Part shown: piece after piece, positions 55,164 to 63,634 of the stretch
How positions within the stretch are numbered: the stretch's first letter is position 1
How the letters are laid out: every line of letters starts with the position of its first letter
DNA from: Chthonomonas sp. UBA2017
GTDB lineage: Bacteria; Armatimonadota; Fimbriimonadia; Fimbriimonadales; Fimbriimonadaceae
Length of the DNA: 64,000 bases
Reading direction: 5' to 3'
Assembly: GCA_002335425.1 (NCBI GenBank)
Contig: DDCB01000022.1
Coordinates: 1-64,000 of the forward strand
Program-made: the position numbers and the translations under genes
Notes under the pieces: model-generated
What the model was told of the DNA's origin: nothing
The model's input: the letters and a program-made list of their open reading frames with translations, nothing else
Database searches by the model: none

Positions 55164-56515
55164 CAGCGAACTTCTTCGAGATCAAACGCCTCGTGCAAGG
55201 CGCGCACGGCGCGCGCAGTTTCGGACTCGGGCACCAAGACGCTCAAGCTCAGATCGGAGTCAGCAGTCTGGAGGACCGGCACTTGAATCGAATCCAGGGT
55301 CTCCAGAATCTTGAGAAAGATCCCCGGTGCCCGGACGCCTTCTTCGCCAATCAGCGAGACCATCGTGCAACCTTCCATCATGCGGATGCCCACGCTCGCC
55401 AGAGGGCCGAGCGAACCCAACACCCGGGCTTGCGCCCGAGCTTCAGGCGAAGGCTGATCGCCGAGTTGAAAGAACGCCACCGACCGATCGGGGTCACCGA
55501 GCGGTAACACGAACCCATCCAGAAGCGACGACACTACGGGAAACTGACTTCGAGGCACTGAAAAGCCAAATCCAGAAGCCGAATGGTTGATCATGAAGAG
55601 ACTGATCCCATTTTCGGCAAGGACCCCGTAGACGTGGGCTTCGACCGAACGGCGACATTCCACCGGGACTTCGGACAAGCTGAACTCGAACATCACCAGT
55701 TTCCCGGTGTGGGTCACGCCGCTAAATCGTCGATCTGGCTTTTCGGTGTCGGCGACAATCTCAGTCCCTTCATCATCGCCAAAGGTGTTCTTGACCCAGA
55801 GTGGAATCGAGTACTTCATCGCGATCTCAGCGGCCCGAGGATGAAGGACTTTCGCGCCTAAGTGGGCGATCTCAGCCACTTCGGCGTAGCTGACTTTGCG
55901 CAGCGTCGGTGCTTGGGGCACGAAGTCTGGGTCTGCGGTCTTCACCCCGTCAACATCGGTAAAAATCTCGACCGAGTGAGCTCTCAAGGCCGCGCCTAAC
56001 GCAGCGGCGGTGGTGTCGCTTCCCCCTCGGCCCAGCGTCGTTAGCTCCCCGCCTGGCGAGCCGTCTCCCGGCACATAGATTCCTTGGAAGCCGCATACCA
56101 CGGGGATATGACCCTCCATCAGGCTCCGGCGCAAGCTGACGGGATGAATCGAGAGGATGCGGGCATTGCCAAACACCCCATCGGTGCGAATCCCTGCTTG
56201 ACCTCCTCGAAAGGCCTGCGCAGAGTGCCCCAAGGTCTTCAACGTGTGGGCAAAAATCACACTCGAAAAGATCTCCCCACAAGCGATCATGAGGTCCATC
56301 TCTCGGGGATCCGGCTCCACCGTTGGGTCGATCTCTTTCAGAAGCCCCATCAAGGTGTCGGTCGCATAAGGCGCCCCTTTGCGGCCGATGGCACTCACCA
56401 CCACCAGAGGTGAGAATCCCTGGTCCTTGCTGGAGACAACTCGATAGGCCGCCTGGCGGCGCGCCTCGGGCGTGGCCATGCTGGTTCCACCGAACTTGAG
56501 GACCTTGACTTTCAT
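55163..56515 (-). CDS. lysC: Aspartate kinase
   Basis: Catalyses phosphorylation of aspartate, the entry step to lysine, threonine and methionine. The 450-residue protein has VLKFGGTSMATPEAR, GRGGSDTTAAALGAAL, IFTDVDGVKTADPD and KVLHPRAAEIAMKYSIPLWVKN, followed by two ACT domains (about 295-450; TGKLVMFEFSL and CTMVSLIGEEGV). The start overlaps the upstream ACT-protein stop by 4 bp. Feedback inhibition through the ACT domains is expected for the family, but the effector is unknown. Confidence 0.95.
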   Translation of the reverse strand: MKVKVLKFGGTSMATPEARRQAAYRVVSSKDQGFSPLVVVSAIGRKGAPYATDTLMGLLKEIDPTVEPDPREMDLMIACGEIFSSVIFAHTLKTLGHSAQAFRGGQAGIRTDGVFGNARILSIHPVSLRRSLMEGHIPVVCGFQGIYVPGDGSPGGELTTLGRGGSDTTAAALGAALRAHSVEIFTDVDGVKTADPDFVPQAPTLRKVSYAEVAEIAHLGAKVLHPRAAEIAMKYSIPLWVKNTFGDDEGTEIVADTEKPDRRFSGVTHTGKLVMFEFSLSEVPVECRRSVEAHVYGVLAENGISLFMINHSASGFGFSVPRSQFPVVSSLLDGFVLPLGDPDRSVAFFQLGDQPSPEARAQARVLGSLGPLASVGIRMMEGCTMVSLIGEEGVRAPGIFLKILETLDSIQVPVLQTADSDLSLSVLVPESETARAVRALHEAFDLEEVR

Positions 56516-56976
56516 CGCGATTCGGCCTGGTTGCGTTGGTCGATGGCGGCCCGAATGAGCTCGGCCCCCGGGATGTCGGTGACGATCAGGAGGCGATCGT
56601 GCCGGTCGCCCAGATGGCTGATCGAAGCTCCCGACTGAATCGCCACTGCGACCAGGTCGGCAATCAGCCCATCTTCATCGCGAATATTCACGGCGGGGAT
56701 GTGGACGACCTGACGACCCGGCTGCACTTCAAACTCGACCGATTGCTCGGAGAGCGCTCGGCGAACCTCCGGCAGGTCGGGCTCCGAGACCAGGAACTGG
56801 AATCCGTTGTCGGTGAGCTTGAAAAAGTCCATTCTGACTTGTGCATCAGCCAGCCCTCGCAGGACGGCCACGCGCTCGGTGCTGGGTGAATTTTTGACGA
56901 AGACTTGGGCAAATCCCGTACGGATTTCTGGCTCTCCTACGCCACGCCGGCGCTCAAAGGCGGTTTCGTTCAACAT
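56512..56976 (-). CDS. Stand-alone tandem ACT-domain-like protein
   Basis: A 154-residue protein (MLNETAFERRR start at ATG 56976; a longer frame reads non-homologous sequence). The region from GFAQVFVKN onward has two beta-alpha-beta-beta-alpha-beta units: ERVAVLRGLADAQVRMDFFKLTDNGFQFLVSE and DGLIADLVAVAIQSGASISHLGDRHDRLLIVTD, resembling the ACT pair of aspartate kinases. It overlaps lysC by 4 bp, so a regulatory partner of LysC is plausible. Identification rests on fold pattern, not strong motifs. Confidence 0.75.
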   Translation of the reverse strand: MLNETAFERRRGVGEPEIRTGFAQVFVKNSPSTERVAVLRGLADAQVRMDFFKLTDNGFQFLVSEPDLPEVRRALSEQSVEFEVQPGRQVVHIPAVNIRDEDGLIADLVAVAIQSGASISHLGDRHDRLLIVTDIPGAELIRAAIDQRNQAESR

Positions 56977-57007
56977 CCTTTTCCGCTCTATTAGACCCGG
57001 AAAGCGC

Positions 57008-57041
57008 GGGCTCCGCCTGGATCGTTGGACAGGCGAAGCCC
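57008..57041 (-). terminator. Terminator-like hairpin downstream of the DUF4870 gene
   Basis: A 12-bp stem with one mismatch (57008-57019 with 57030-57041) and a 10-nt loop, lying between the DUF4870 stop (57072) and the ACT-protein start (56976). A short GCGCTTTCC follows on the minus strand rather than a T run. Confidence 0.5.
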
Positions 57042-57071
57042 CAAGATATCTCGATTCGTCGAGCCAGCGGC

Positions 57072-57398
57072 TTAGACCTTGAACCAGTTCCGGGCCAGGT
57101 TGCTGGTGACGGGCGGCTCGTACCAAACCCCTTCATTCGCCTTGATCGCGGCAATGACGTTAAAAACCAAGACGACGAGACCACCGATGCCGCATGTCAC
57201 CACGGCAAAAATGAGCCCGATCAAGTTGAACGTCAAGCACTGAGCGGCATGCCAAAACACGAATTTCTTCTCTTTCGAGATGAGATAGAAGATCAGCGGA
57301 GAGATGAAGCCAATGAAGATCGCCAAAATCCACACCAGCATCGCCTGAGTCTTTTCATCTTGAGTCGGCCCCGATTCGGGCACAAAACCACCTGCCAT
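57072..57398 (-). CDS. DUF4870 / Tic20-like small membrane protein
   Basis: A 108-residue protein with about three hydrophobic helices (LVWILAIFIGFISPLIFYLI, LTFNLIGLIFAVVTCGIGGLVVLVFNVIAAIKAN) and FVFWHAAQCLTF, the family's hallmark of a charged stretch before an amphipathic HAAQ element. It is shorter than the family member at 15929-16414. Function unknown. Confidence 0.85.
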   Translation of the reverse strand: MAGGFVPESGPTQDEKTQAMLVWILAIFIGFISPLIFYLISKEKKFVFWHAAQCLTFNLIGLIFAVVTCGIGGLVVLVFNVIAAIKANEGVWYEPPVTSNLARNWFKV

Positions 57399-57461
57399 AT
57401 CGATTGTTACCTCTTGCGTCCTTTCGAAGGACTTCTCACTTAGTGACGGGCGCGCTCCCGC

Positions 57462-59417
57462 TTACGATGCATCCGCTCGAAAGGCAAAGAGCATTCCTGA
57501 CCGAAATCGAGCGACTTCGATCAGTTCGCCTCGGGCGACGGCCTCGGCCACAAGCACCTTCCACTTCACTTCCCAGTTGGCCATGAGCGCGGCTCGCTCA
57601 TCGGGCGGCAAGGGGGTGACCGACCCCAAAACGCCCATGGCCCCAAGCCACCGATTCAAAAACCCGCGGTCCTGCCACTGGAAGTTGAGATAGACATGGG
57701 TGAAGCCTTGTTCTTGCATGATTCGCGCAAAATCTTGCTCATTTTGCATCTCATCGTATGGAATTCGGGTCGAGTGCCCCGGATTCGCCCAGACATAGGG
57801 AACGTTTAAGAAAACGCCAAAGACTTCATCATAGAGTGCAACACGGCCGGTGGAAGGGACCTTCTGATGGATCGTCTCGGCGGCTTCGGCAAACGGCACC
57901 CGCTTGCGGACGTAGTCCGCTCGACTCTCATTTCCGAACACGACGGGGAGTTGGTCTTGGGTCACCCACTTGGACTGAGTCACCAACGTTGCCACCAGTT
58001 GGAGAGGAATCACAACGGCGGCGAGCCTGACTCCGGCAGGACTCCTTATGCTCCCGATGAGCAGAGCCACCAACGGGGCTAGGCTGGCAATATATCGAGA
58101 CTGCTGGCTGAGAAAAAACCAAGCCACCAGAGATAGGCCGACCACTGCCAGCAATCCTCCCGACCACAGATCGCCGCGACGCCGATTCAGCGCCGCGAGG
58201 ACGAGCACCGCAAGCAACGACCACCCGACGGCGCCAACGGGATAACCCAAGCCCGCAGTTTGGCCCGGATTCACGTAGCGGCCGGGTTGGTAGGCCAATC
58301 CAAGGACCGCGTGGGGCATTTGAAGGACGTCGCGGCCCTCGGCGGTGCGCCCTACGCCAAAGGTTTGCTGCTCATTCTTGTAAATATCAGCGCGCCGTTG
58401 ATCCCAATCTCGGCCCCCGAGCTGTTCATAGAAAAAGGGATAGACCGGATTTCCAGTGTTCAGGGCGTTGCGAACATACCACGGGGACGCGATGAGGGCC
58501 GACCCAAGGCCCACCAACGCCACTCCGCGCACCCAATGCTTTCGATGCTCGGTAGGGACGAAGCGCAAAGCTAGGACCAAGATCACGACTCCAGACAGGG
58601 CCCACGTCTGAAGACCTGTATATTTTGAACCTAAAGCTGCGCCCAGCATCAGCGCCGACAAAACCCATAACGGCCGAGCAGGATCCCCATTCCGGGCCTG
58701 CAACACGGCTTGCAAAGCGTAAATCACCCCACCCGCCGCGAAGAGCCCATGAACCCCATCAATGTAGGCCGTGCCGGATTCCCACAGCACGACCGGGACC
58801 CCGGCGAAGAGCATCGACGCCCACCAACCGGCTTGTCCTCCCCAGACTCTGCGAGCCACACCAAATAGCCAGATCAGACCAAACCCAAAGCCCGCCACAG
58901 TCACCGCTTTGGACCCGATGTGGCTCGCCGATTCTCGCCAGACGAAGAGATTGTCGATCAAAAACGGAAAGTTGCTGTGGTGGATATGCGGGATATAGAA
59001 CATCCGGCCGGCATCGAGCCAGAGCTTGGGCACCGCGAGATGATAGGCCAGGGAGTCCCAATCCATCGCCGTGCTCGGGGCGACGGCCGCGACGCATCCC
59101 ATTCCCACCGCCAGGAAGATCGGGATAAGCGCAAGCCGAATCGGCCCCTTGGGGAGCTGAAATCGGACGGTGTCGAGATGGTCCCTCGACCGGCAGAAGA
59201 TTGGATAGAGAAGGAGCAGACCCAGCGGAAACCATTGGACGAGGACCGAGTTCCAAAGCAAAACCCAGAAGCTCAACCAGCCGATGAGAGCCATCGTGAG
59301 GAGGCCCCCGAGACCGTAGGCCTCGGCCGGATCGAGTCGATCCAGACGCCGGAGCCAGCGAGCCACGATCATGGCTCCGAGGAGAAGAAACACCAGGGTC
59401 CGAAGAAGCTCGATCAC
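57462..59417 (-). CDS. GT39-like multi-pass membrane glycosyltransferase
   Basis: A 651-residue protein starting at GTG with about 11-12 transmembrane helices. The first periplasmic loop contains TAMDWDSLAYHLAVPKLWLDAG, resembling the D-containing loop of PMT/ArnT-like GT39 and GT83 enzymes that use lipid-linked sugars. A soluble C-terminal domain of about 130 residues follows (residues 520-651). The donor and acceptor cannot be inferred. It is divergent from the orphan ABC permease. Confidence 0.75.
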   Translation of the reverse strand: MIELLRTLVFLLLGAMIVARWLRRLDRLDPAEAYGLGGLLTMALIGWLSFWVLLWNSVLVQWFPLGLLLLYPIFCRSRDHLDTVRFQLPKGPIRLALIPIFLAVGMGCVAAVAPSTAMDWDSLAYHLAVPKLWLDAGRMFYIPHIHHSNFPFLIDNLFVWRESASHIGSKAVTVAGFGFGLIWLFGVARRVWGGQAGWWASMLFAGVPVVLWESGTAYIDGVHGLFAAGGVIYALQAVLQARNGDPARPLWVLSALMLGAALGSKYTGLQTWALSGVVILVLALRFVPTEHRKHWVRGVALVGLGSALIASPWYVRNALNTGNPVYPFFYEQLGGRDWDQRRADIYKNEQQTFGVGRTAEGRDVLQMPHAVLGLAYQPGRYVNPGQTAGLGYPVGAVGWSLLAVLVLAALNRRRGDLWSGGLLAVVGLSLVAWFFLSQQSRYIASLAPLVALLIGSIRSPAGVRLAAVVIPLQLVATLVTQSKWVTQDQLPVVFGNESRADYVRKRVPFAEAAETIHQKVPSTGRVALYDEVFGVFLNVPYVWANPGHSTRIPYDEMQNEQDFARIMQEQGFTHVYLNFQWQDRGFLNRWLGAMGVLGSVTPLPPDERAALMANWEVKWKVLVAEAVARGELIEVARFRSGMLFAFRADAS

Positions 59418-59471
59418 GCTGCCCGAAGTATAACTTCCCTCTTCGGCTTCAGCGGGTACGCTCCGAGCGAA

Positions 59472-60257
59472 TTGCGGAGAATTGCCCGGATCTATCGAAC
59501 CTTCTTTGTGAGCTCATTCGCTCGTGAGCTGGAGTTTCGCGCCAATTTTTTTGCAAAAATTCTTCAAAATCTTGTCTGGATCACGTTCTTTTTGCTGATC
59601 ATCTTGGTGATCTTTCGCAACACGAACTCGATCGCGGGCTGGACTCGCGGCGAAGTCTTTGTTTTGGCCGCCACATGTACGGTGATGAATGCGCTCTCAA
59701 GCGCCTTTTTCATGTCGCTGATGGAGATTCCTGAGCAGGTTCGGCGAGGAACCTTAGACTTTGTCATCACCAAGCCGATCGATACCCAATTTTGGGTAAG
59801 CACTCGCAAATTCAACTTCGACCAGTTAGGCACCTTTGTCGCGGGGATCGTCATGATCTTCTACGGGCTTCAAGAAGCCCAGATTCAGCCGGATACCGCC
59901 CAGATAGGTGCCTATGGAGTCTTGGTTTTGACCTCAACGGCTCTGTTTTACTCGCTGAATCTGCTGTTGATGACCCTAGGCATCTGGCTGGTACGGGTCG
60001 ACAATCTTTGGGTTCTCGGCGAGACGGTGATGCAAGTCTCGCGCTACCCCGTCGAGATTTTCCATTCAGGTTTACAACGTTTCTTTATATATATCTTGCC
60101 GCTCGGTTTCATCGCGACGGTACCGACTCGGATTCTCGTGCGCGGGGTCGATGGGACATTGATCGCTTTGGGTCTCGCTTGGACGGTGGTTGCGATCGTG
60201 GTGTCTCGGTGGTTTTGGAACTTTGCGCTCCGGCACTACTCAAGTGCGTCGAGCTAG
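59472..60257 (+). CDS. ABC-2 family permease without a neighbouring ATPase
   Basis: A 261-residue membrane protein with six helices. RIARIYRTFFVSSFARELEFRANFF at the start and RRGTLDFVITKPIDTQFWVSTRKF in the cytoplasmic loop are typical of the ABC2_membrane_6 (DUF990-like) permeases. Such permeases normally come as pairs with an ATPase gene, but neither is present. I chose TTG 59472 because the upstream frame only continues through the divergent gene and has no better start; the exact start is uncertain. The stop overlaps the lptD-like stop by 4 bp. Confidence 0.8.
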   Translation: MRRIARIYRTFFVSSFARELEFRANFFAKILQNLVWITFFLLIILVIFRNTNSIAGWTRGEVFVLAATCTVMNALSSAFFMSLMEIPEQVRRGTLDFVITKPIDTQFWVSTRKFNFDQLGTFVAGIVMIFYGLQEAQIQPDTAQIGAYGVLVLTSTALFYSLNLLLMTLGIWLVRVDNLWVLGETVMQVSRYPVEIFHSGLQRFFIYILPLGFIATVPTRILVRGVDGTLIALGLAWTVVAIVVSRWFWNFALRHYSSASS

Positions 60258-62539
60258 AACCCGATCCCGCCGCCCCGAATCGACTGACCTCGACGACCCG
60301 TGCCAAAAAGGCTATCGAGCGGGAACGCCTTGAGTCGCAGAAAGAGCTGAATCTCGCGGCCAGAACGGAACCCGGTGGTGTTGTCTTGGAACTGCAAAAC
60401 GAGCTCGGTGCAGTGGAGATCGTAGGAGACCTGGAACTGGGTGGCCTCAAACTTCTTGAGGTACCCGTTGTAAGAGAGCAGCGCGCTTGTGGTCACCTTG
60501 CCGAACTTGAAGGTGTCGAAGAGAAGCGTCACGTTGCTCCAGGTGCTTCGGGCGGCATCGTATTGCACTCCCCCCGACACTGGACCCCACGGGCTTTGCC
60601 AACTGAAGTCGGTTCGGATGTTTCGCCAGATTTGCGACGCATTGTCGTAGTTCGCGGTCGTGCGGGCGCGAAATCGATTCCCACCCTCAGCATAGTCGAT
60701 CCGAAAAAGAATGTTTTGCCAGGGGGACACCGACTTGAGCTTGAGTTGCTGGATGTCATAACCTGTTTGCACCGAAAAATTGAGATCTTTGCGCGCTTCC
60801 CAGTTGACATCAAGCCCAACAATATTGGTCGTTCCAGAATTATCAATCGTAAGCGGAGTGTATCCGTAGGGTCGAAGATAGTTATAGCGCAAATTGACTG
60901 AAGATTTTGCCGCCATTTGATACTTTAATCCGAGATCGGTCCCCAGCAAGTATTGCGCTGTGTCATCACTATAGAGCGTTTGCCGAAACCGATTTGTTGC
61001 CGAGAAACTCAACCGCTTATTGGGATCAGTTTGTTGCCGAGAATCCCATGCAAATCCAATCCTTGTGATGCGATTTTGGAGTCCTGGGTTGGCGATTTCG
61101 CCAATGGAAATCTCTGCTCCAAAAGGCAACACTTGCCCCATCCGGGGACCAAAAAGTCTTTCGGACGTACTCCGGATCGAGATCGTCGGAGTGCGGTCTG
61201 ATGAAGAGAAAAAGTTATCATCCGCCGTGATCGGAATACTGCGTCGATATTCTAGCTGAGTGGTGAACTGTCTTAGCTCTTGACTGGCGGTGTAGTTGAG
61301 ATCGAGGATGGATCGGCGCGAGAGCGGCCCCGTTCCGCTCTGGTTCTCACTGGAGGTGAGATTAAGGGCAAGATTGGAGGCAATACTTCGAAAAAGTCGT
61401 CGCTGATCATTTAAGTTATAGCTCTGATTGATCGACCGAAAGCTCGCCGATTCGTTTGAGTTTCGAAAGATGCTTAAGCTCGTTGAACCATTCGCGTTCG
61501 GGATCGTGTATTGCGTTTGAATTCCGACCTGAGTATTGTCGGGCGCGGTCGTGTAATTATTCTTTTGGTAATTCGCATTGACCGTCCAATTGCTTTGACC
61601 AAACAACTGTCGATGATTCCAAAAAGTCGTCAGGCCATTCGTTCCTCGAGTGACGGTATAGGCTCGCAACAATCCACTTAGAGTCTCGCGGGAATAATCG
61701 TAATCTCCGCCGAATCCGTTTCCGAGTTTGGTGTAGTAGTCGAGTCGCCCCGTGAAGAGATCCTCTCCCCGGAGTTCAATGGGCCACTTGGTCTTGATAA
61801 AGTAGCCTTCATCTCGACTTTGCCCGACTTCGGGAAGTTGTCGCTCGGCGTTCTGATTGAGCGGCAGAACGAGATATGGAATTCGCAAAACGCTCTTATC
61901 AAAAATTCGAAGATCGACGTCACGCAAAATGGCGCGCTTCGTGGGGCGAATCGTGATTCGCCGCGCGACCAGCTCAAAGTGAGGATGGTCATGGTCGCAG
62001 GTCGTGAGGCCACAGCGCTCGGCCTCGACCTCCTTCGAGGAGCCGGATGCGGCCTGACCGCGGATGTAGATCGGCTCGGTCAGGTTTCCGCCGATGAAGG
62101 AGGGCCCGAGATCAGCCGACCCCTCCAAGAACCGAAAGGTCCGACGATCAAAGTCCACGAGCAGGCTGCTGGCCCGGATCAGCTGATCGGCCCCCGAGAG
62201 GATCACATTCCCCCTCATCGTGAAGATATTGGTCCTCAGATCGCCCTCGACCCGATCGCAGACCACGTCGTAACCTCGAAAGCTGAATCGAACGTCACCC
62301 GACGCCACGATGGAGTTCCCTCGCCGCTCAAATTGGTCGGCATTCCTCAAGACGAACGGCTCGCCCGCACGTCGAGGAGGAGTCTGAGGCAACTGGGATT
62401 CCGCTGGGGCGGCGGCTCGATTCGGGGCTCCTCGCTCGGCGATGGCCTTCCCCATCGCTCGAAGGGATTGAGAAAGATTCTGGCTGAAAGATGTACAGAC
62501 CAAAAGCGCAACGCCCAGCAGAATCGCAACCGGCCTCAT
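60254..62539 (-). CDS. lptD: LptD-like outer-membrane LPS assembly protein
   Basis: A 761-residue protein with a signal peptide (ILLGVALLVCTSFSQ), an OstA/LptA-like N domain (SGDVRFSFRGYDVVCDRVEGDL and MRGNVIL), the CGLTTCDHDHPHFEL element matching the LptD N-terminal Cys motif, and a large C-terminal barrel of amphipathic strands. The family inserts lipopolysaccharide into the outer leaflet. The start ATG 62539 overlaps the LptF/G stop by 4 bp; a longer frame to 62767 is not homologous. A distant family match, so the name is moderately sure. Confidence 0.8.
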   Translation of the reverse strand: MRPVAILLGVALLVCTSFSQNLSQSLRAMGKAIAERGAPNRAAAPAESQLPQTPPRRAGEPFVLRNADQFERRGNSIVASGDVRFSFRGYDVVCDRVEGDLRTNIFTMRGNVILSGADQLIRASSLLVDFDRRTFRFLEGSADLGPSFIGGNLTEPIYIRGQAASGSSKEVEAERCGLTTCDHDHPHFELVARRITIRPTKRAILRDVDLRIFDKSVLRIPYLVLPLNQNAERQLPEVGQSRDEGYFIKTKWPIELRGEDLFTGRLDYYTKLGNGFGGDYDYSRETLSGLLRAYTVTRGTNGLTTFWNHRQLFGQSNWTVNANYQKNNYTTAPDNTQVGIQTQYTIPNANGSTSLSIFRNSNESASFRSINQSYNLNDQRRLFRSIASNLALNLTSSENQSGTGPLSRRSILDLNYTASQELRQFTTQLEYRRSIPITADDNFFSSSDRTPTISIRSTSERLFGPRMGQVLPFGAEISIGEIANPGLQNRITRIGFAWDSRQQTDPNKRLSFSATNRFRQTLYSDDTAQYLLGTDLGLKYQMAAKSSVNLRYNYLRPYGYTPLTIDNSGTTNIVGLDVNWEARKDLNFSVQTGYDIQQLKLKSVSPWQNILFRIDYAEGGNRFRARTTANYDNASQIWRNIRTDFSWQSPWGPVSGGVQYDAARSTWSNVTLLFDTFKFGKVTTSALLSYNGYLKKFEATQFQVSYDLHCTELVLQFQDNTTGFRSGREIQLFLRLKAFPLDSLFGTGRRGQSIRGGGIGF

Positions 62540-63609
62540 TCGGCACGCCTCAATGCGAGAAAGCCCAAGACCAAGAAGATGAGGTTCGGCAACCAGGCCG
62601 AGAGGACCGGCGGCACCCAACCCAGCCGCCCAATCACTTCGGTCGAGATGATAAAGGCGTTGTAGTAGAGGAGCACCAAGACGATGCTGAGCAGCACGCC
62701 GACAAAGGCCCCGCTCCGAGACAAACGAATGGCAAAAACCGGCCCAGTGAGCGCAAACAAGATGCACGCGGCGGGCACGCTGAACCGGGAGTGGTAAGCG
62801 ATCTCAAGCTCGGTCGTCGGGCGCTTCATTTGGCGATTCTGCTGGATCGCTTTGGAGAGCGATTCGAGAGACTGCTCGGTCGGCTGAGGCTGAGCCAGCA
62901 GGTTCCCGATGCTGATCGGCTCGTTGATCACCAGGTTTTGCACGCCTTTGGCGACGACCAGGTCTTCGCCCTTCAGGATGCGCAGATAGGGCTCGCGCAG
63001 GGTCCATACACCCGCACGATATGTTCCATCTTTCGCAGAATACATCCAAACTTCGTCAGGATTGGGCCGCTCAATGAGGAGGATCTGGGTGAGCAAGACC
63101 TCGTCCGGGGCACCCCGCGAGACCGTGCCAAAACTGGCGGTGTAGCTCTTGATGTTGATCACGACGTTGCTGCGAAACGTCGGGGCTGCCCCCAGCATCG
63201 CGAGTTGGTTCATCATCGTCCGCGCCCGAACTTCGGATTGGGGCATCACTCGTTCGACGATCCAGAAGTTGCCGAGTGCCACCAAACATCCCACGATCAC
63301 GACCGGCCGGACGACGCGCAAGATCGAGACGCCGGCCGTCCGCATAGCGGTCAGTTCGGATTCCCGAGTCAAGCGACTCAACGCCAGCGACGAGGCCAAA
63401 GCCATTCCGACCGGCAAGGTCATGCTGGCATAGCCCGGCGTGCGGTAAAGGATGTATTGAAAAATCGCCAACGCGGGAAGCTGCTGGACTTGCATCTCCT
63501 TCGAGACTGCGATCAAGGTATTGGCCTGAAACATTAACACAACCGCCACCGTTCCGATCAGGAACGGGATCAGCAATTCGCGGAGGAGATAGCGGTCGAG
63601 TTTCTTCAA
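62536..63609 (-). CDS. LptF/LptG (YjgP/YjgQ) family LPS export permease
   Basis: A 357-residue inner-membrane permease of the LptB2FG complex. Motifs: LDRYLLRELLIPFLIGTVAVVLM at the N terminus, LPVGMALASSLALSRLTRESELTAMRTAGVS, and four C-terminal helices (ILFALTGPVFAIRL, VGVLLSIVLVLLYYNAF). The periplasmic beta-jellyroll lies between about 130 and 260. It starts at TTG. F versus G cannot be decided; only one copy is in the window. It is followed by the lptD-like gene with a 4-bp overlap. Confidence 0.92.
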   Translation of the reverse strand: MKKLDRYLLRELLIPFLIGTVAVVLMFQANTLIAVSKEMQVQQLPALAIFQYILYRTPGYASMTLPVGMALASSLALSRLTRESELTAMRTAGVSILRVVRPVVIVGCLVALGNFWIVERVMPQSEVRARTMMNQLAMLGAAPTFRSNVVINIKSYTASFGTVSRGAPDEVLLTQILLIERPNPDEVWMYSAKDGTYRAGVWTLREPYLRILKGEDLVVAKGVQNLVINEPISIGNLLAQPQPTEQSLESLSKAIQQNRQMKRPTTELEIAYHSRFSVPAACILFALTGPVFAIRLSRSGAFVGVLLSIVLVLLYYNAFIISTEVIGRLGWVPPVLSAWLPNLIFLVLGFLALRRAE

Positions 63610-63634
63610 TGTCTATTCTTGCTTGCTTGGGCGG

